Assembly: GCA_024362935.1 (NCBI GenBank)
Contig: JANCRA010000001.1
Span: forward strand, 58,370,930-58,434,929
Length of the DNA stretch: 64,000 bases
Direction: 5' to 3'
Source: Setophaga petechia
Taxonomy: Eukaryota > Chordata > Aves > Passeriformes > Parulidae
In this document: piece after piece, positions 60,901 through 64,000 of the stretch
How positions within the stretch are numbered: position 1 is the first letter of the stretch
Layout: every line of letters begins with the position of its first letter
Program-made: the position numbers and the translations under genes
Notes under the pieces: model-generated
The model's input: the letters and a program-made list of their open reading frames with translations, nothing else
Told to the model about the DNA's origin: nothing
Databases searched by the model: none

Positions 60901-63900
60901 CAGACCCACACAATCTTCTGCTCTGGTGTGCAAGAAAAAAGCTGGAAAGGAATAAAGCAAGCAGCCAAAATTCTCTTCCCATCTGACAACATACCTCTGT
61001 GGTTGAGAGGCTCTTGGCAATGCAGGTGACACAAGCAGTGTAGAAGAGCTAAGATGCTACCATTTTTGCAGTGATTGAGCCAGTAACTACCAGTTTCAGA
61101 CAGTGAGTTCCTATTGCATGTGTTTTCAAAAAGGAAAAGGAAAGGAAGACAGGCCCAACTGTGCCCTCAAATGCTCAGAAAGAATGTTCTGTACACAGCC
61201 TGCACAGTCCTTGCTGGAACTGCTGAGCAACCACAGAGCCCTCATTTACTGGGAAGCAAAGTAAGCCTTCAAGCGTCCCTTACTTGATCTTAGCAGGTCA
61301 AACTCTCTGTCCAGCAGCTCCTCCTCTGTCAACTTGGAAAAATTGTCCTCTCCAAATGGGTTCCACCCTGACATATCAGGTGGGTTACTGATGTTCTGCT
61401 TGGGGTAACTGGCAATTGCTTCAGCATCAGGAATGCCTGACCTGTAGAGTCAGTTCAAGGAAGCAAATAAAGAGAAACATGATAGGATTGGTTATCGGGG
61501 TCAAAATCTGAGACATGCTTCACAATGCCAAGTCCTACACACAAGCAATTAAGAGCTCATCCCAAAAAAGCTGAAGGCTGATTTAAAAGAAGCCTAATAG
61601 GAACCTAGACATATACATAACCTGGTTTCTAACATCAGTGAAACGACAGATCTCTATGTTCTTTTAAGTCAAAAAGGAAGGGGATTTTTTTATGACATAC
61701 ACTGCTGTTCAAAAGAATTAATGCCAAAGTCATCATTTATTACCATTTATTACGCAAAGGCAGGTCTGAGGGCCACTCCTCAGGGACTGTATCTCTTCTG
61801 AGGTGTACTTGGTGTTACATACTCAAGTCACACCTCTGAGCACAGGAGTTGGCAGCCCTAGCATATTAAGGCCAACTACAAAGCTGCTCTCAACAGAGTG
61901 TTTGGAACTCCTTTCAGATGCACATAACCTCATTCAACAGGGACTACTGACCACCCCAAGCAAAGTGGTTAGCAGTCAGTTCCTGGATTAAATCTGTGAA
62001 CAAGAAATACTGGAAGAAATAGTTTTAAAAATTATACCAGGCTCATCTGTTAACAAACTGTCTCCCTTTGTTCCTAAAATATCCTTTACCACTGAACACC
62101 CACTGTCCAACTGCTCTAAGTAATCTCTTACTACCAAAGCAAGTAACTTCTAAGAAGAGGATTTGGCAGTGCTCACCACAACTAGCAATGTAAGCCAGGA
62201 GTAACCCCCAGGCTCAGCTGAGCCACAATTCTCACCTGTTTGTAGGGTAGGGAGGATCTGCCACTGTTCCACCATGCACTGGGAGCGACCTGGGGTAGGA
62301 GATTAAGGCAGGTGCAAAGTCTTGTGGAGAAGTGATATACTCAGGGGACTGCACCTGCTGTGCCCGCTGCTGAGCCAGCATCTGCTGCTGCAGGAGAGCT
62401 TGCTGGTACTGTTGCACCTGAGGAGATGAGGGCTGTGTCACCACAACATGCATGGGCTGGCTGAAACTCTTCTCCCAACTATCAGCACTGCTCTTGCAGC
62501 CACACAATGCCACCACCACCCTCCAGAACACATGGGCACAGAGAAAGCAGCTCAGGGAGACTGCTTCTCTTTTCCAGCCTATTACTACTTACATTTCTGT
62601 CATTAGTGCAACCCAAATATATGCCACTGCAGCACTACTAACTGCATGCTCATCATGCTCTATTCTTAAATCTTAATACAAGATTTCCAGACAATTTCTC
62701 CTGATCTTTACAAAACAGGTTATGGCAGTTAGCTCTTTTGTTTTTCAAGTAAGAACTGGATGTCACCATCTTCACTCTGTTGTGTAACATGTATTTGCTG
62801 CTATGGCTAGTATTGGAGACATCAACCAAGTACATTTCAAATGAGCACAGACAGACCTTATGAAACTTGTGTATTAATAACAGGATGGGATCTATCCCAA
62901 ATGCAACTCCAGACAAGCTAGTTTGGATTAACTTCCCACCAACTAATTATTATTTTAGATGCCAAACCGCATGCTATTTACCATGTCCACATCTCAGTGT
63001 AACTTCTCTTACTGCATCTACCTAAGAGTAGGTTTACAAGCACAGGTCATATTTTAAGACTGTACTATCTTTGTGACTTACCATGGCAGGATACTGTGAC
63101 TGGGCAGGCTGCTGCTGGTACACAGATTGCAGCAACAGTTGCTGCTGGACCATCTGCTGGTGCACTGCTTGGTGATACTGGAAAGACAAAACATAGCTTT
63201 AGAAAGTAATGATGCTCCCTCAGAAATAAGCAGGTATTTTAATTAATGCTTCTTCTGACTATCACATCTATGACTGCACAGCATTTTTTAAATTAAGAAA
63301 TCATATAATCAAGAACCAGCTTGCAAGTCAGTCACTGCACTTGAATCACTCTGTTTGGAAGCTTTTTCCTTCCTCCACTCCCCAGCCAATTCTTAACAAA
63401 AAAATCAGACAACATATTCTGCTCTGGTGCATGTACAGCCATCTATTGCAAGCACAACATCATCACCTATAATTGCTCCTAACATTTATCCCAAGCTCCT
63501 TTACACATGGATAAAGCCTTGAAATCACACAGTGGTAATGCCAAGCAAGATGGAATTCAGGGTCAAACTGCAAGAACACAGCACAAGGCAAGCAACTTTT
63601 CAGACAAACATTACAGGGCCAATGAAGGAACAAAGCAAAAGCAAGAAGGAACAGGAGCTGTTTTAGCTGAAAAAGTACAGGCAGCAACAGCAGAATTGTT
63701 GAATGATCTCAAGGGTTATGAACACACAATGAGTCTCCAACACCTGTCTAACAGCTCTGACTGTACCTGCTGGATATAGGCATCCTGCATGGCGGGCTGG
63801 TGCTGCAAGTGGTGCAGCTGCTGCAGTCTCCAGTCTCCCTGCTGCAGCTGCTGGAGGACCCTGTGCTGCTGGGGGGTGGTCCCTTGGGACTGTGAGATGT

Positions 63901-63927
63901 CTTGTCCATTCCCTGGTCGAGTGGTTC
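47518..63927 (-). CDS. BMP2K: BMP2K (BMP-2-inducible kinase, BIKe), 3' part: last six coding exons; 5' end beyond the window
   Basis: The exons, in transcript order, are 63767-63927, 63082-63177, 62236-62417, 61284-61441, 58210-58323 and 47518-48950. They join in frame to 713 residues ending in TAG at 47518-47520. Order and sequence match the human BMP2K tail: a Gln-rich region, an NPF-containing segment (WNPFGEDNF), a long acidic Ser/Glu stretch, and a Lys/Arg-rich segment with RTPERARR and RRDSQSSNEF. BMP2K is a Ser/Thr kinase of the Numb-associated family (with AAK1 and GAK) that acts in clathrin-mediated trafficking and is induced during osteoblast differentiation. The kinase domain is N-terminal and lies beyond position 64,000. 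Eight D-x-F-x-x-x-P-F type motifs (most are DxFGxxPF) are spread over the last two exons; DPF and NPF motifs bind the AP-2 ear and EH domains. The long polyQ/polyH of the human protein is absent. All introns are GT-AG except the last, which is GC-AG. Confidence 0.96.
48951..58209 (-). other. BMP2K: BMP2K last intron (9.26 kb, GC-AG)
   Basis: This is the largest intron in the window and no coding exon was recognised inside it. In-frame read-through from the upstream exon meets TGA at 58193-58195 after five extra codons. Minus-strand AATAAA signals at 57386-57391 and near 55878 could end a read-through transcript. The reading frames inside are short and unremarkable. Confidence 0.8.
58210..58323 (-). 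CDS. BMP2K: BMP2K penultimate coding exon with GC splice donor
   Basis: It encodes 38 codons (NRLVDRRASSDK to DPFGSVPFISQQ), matching human NRLEERASSDK...DPFGSVPFISHS, phase 1 on entry and exit. The acceptor is a very long T-rich tract ending in tttttacag. The donor reads CAAG|gcaagt, i.e. GC rather than GT. The only nearby GT would give phase 2 and break the frame with the last exon, so the GC donor is supported. It fits the known AG|GCAAGT class of functional GC-AG introns. Confidence 0.92.
58328..58378. repeat. AT-rich simple repeat at a BMP2K acceptor
   Basis: A-rich units (aaaataaag, taaaataaaa) on + form a T-rich stretch of about 50 nt on the coding strand. It ends at the acceptor of the exon 58210-58323 and acts as an extended polypyrimidine tract. 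Confidence 0.75.
61284..61441 (-). CDS. BMP2K: BMP2K coding exon (NPF segment)
   Basis: It encodes GIPDAEAIASYPKQN then ISNPPDMSGWNPFGEDNF and TEEELLDREFDLLRS, nearly identical to human over the second half. It contains the only NPF motif in the window, a typical EH-domain ligand. Phase is 2 on entry and 1 on exit. The acceptor is ctctacag and the donor gtaagg. Confidence 0.95.
62236..62417 (-). CDS. BMP2K: BMP2K coding exon (QQYQQALLQQQ to PYPTNR)
   Basis: It encodes 60 residues plus two bases of an Arg codon. The acceptor (catctcctcag) is fixed by phase 0 and by homology to human MPQYQQAFFQQQM. The open frame continues upstream into the intron, where a competing AG gives the wrong frame. 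The segment contains SPEYITSPQDFAPAL, conserved with mammals. The donor is gtgaga. Confidence 0.92.
63082..63177 (-). CDS. BMP2K: BMP2K coding exon (Gln-rich, 32 codons)
   Basis: It encodes 32 residues (YHQAVHQQM to SQYPAM), phase 0 at both ends. The acceptor is gtctttccag and the donor gtaagt. It matches human ...SVYQPQPSASQYPTM. Being symmetric, it could be skipped without a frameshift. Confidence 0.93.
63767..63927 (-). CDS. BMP2K: BMP2K coding exon (Gln-rich, first in window)
   Basis: It encodes 53 complete residues from TTRPGNGQD to DAYIQQ. It starts with the last two bases of a split Gly codon after a tgtctgtcacag acceptor and ends in phase 0 with a gtacag donor. In human BMP2K the equivalent region carries a long polyQ run followed by polyH; here only HHLQHQP joins QQGDWRLQQL to MQDAYIQQ. 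Confidence 0.93.
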
Positions 63928-64000
63928 CTGTGACAGACAACACTAATGACATCCAGAGCTTCCAGCTTCAGCCAGGGCTCTCCCTGGCTGTTTTTCACCT

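Noticed and set aside
62418..62531. Alternative upstream acceptor for the BMP2K exon at 62236-62417 (near SQPMHVVV)
   Set aside because: The strongest upstream AG gives the wrong phase with the preceding exon, and homology to human QYPTM-MPQYQQ fixes the acceptor at 62417. An in-frame variant at a later AG is possible but unsupported.

Overview
The window is nuclear DNA from a vertebrate, most likely a bird. It holds two intron-split genes in tail-to-tail order, PAQR3 on + and the 3' part of BMP2K on -. These two genes are also convergent neighbours in mammals (human 4q21). The introns are compact (one is 82 bp), interspersed repeats are few, there are no SINE-like elements, and both proteins are close to but distinct from the mammalian ones. 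This fits a sauropsid, and a bird best. The species cannot be named from sequence alone.

Layout. Positions 1 to about 36,000 hold no gene I can support. The stretch looks like a gene desert: ordinary intergenic DNA broken by several AT-rich blocks dense in homeodomain-type motifs (6.5, 9.8, 18.4, 22.6, 24.0, 27.3 and 34.2 kb), which read like conserved non-coding enhancers. Two CpG-rich clusters have no attached gene (24.8-25.3 and 33.4-34.1 kb). Positions 36,041-36,850 are a degenerate G-rich minisatellite that abuts the PAQR3 CpG-island promoter, which has a CTCF-like site and two perfect CREs. PAQR3 is complete: six coding exons between 37,043 and 41,361 join to exactly 311 codons plus stop, followed by a 3' UTR of about 1.9 kb. 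After a gap of roughly 0.6 kb comes the putative BMP2K 3' UTR (about 43,849-47,517). The last six BMP2K coding exons then run right to left from 63,927 to 47,518, encoding the C-terminal 713 residues. The kinase domain lies beyond the right edge.

What the genes do. PAQR3 (RKTG) is a seven-pass Golgi membrane protein that tethers Raf and dampens Ras-ERK signalling. BMP2K (BIKe) is a Numb-associated kinase whose C-terminal tail carries clathrin-adaptor and EH-domain binding motifs. The sequence gives no reason to think they act together; what they share is convergent 3' ends.

Most notable observations: a phase-verified GC-AG splice donor on the penultimate BMP2K exon, where read-through would give a short isoform after five extra residues; absence of the long polyQ/polyH tract found in human BMP2K; and the twin-CRE promoter of PAQR3 beside a minisatellite. 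I found no evidence of a wholly new biological system.
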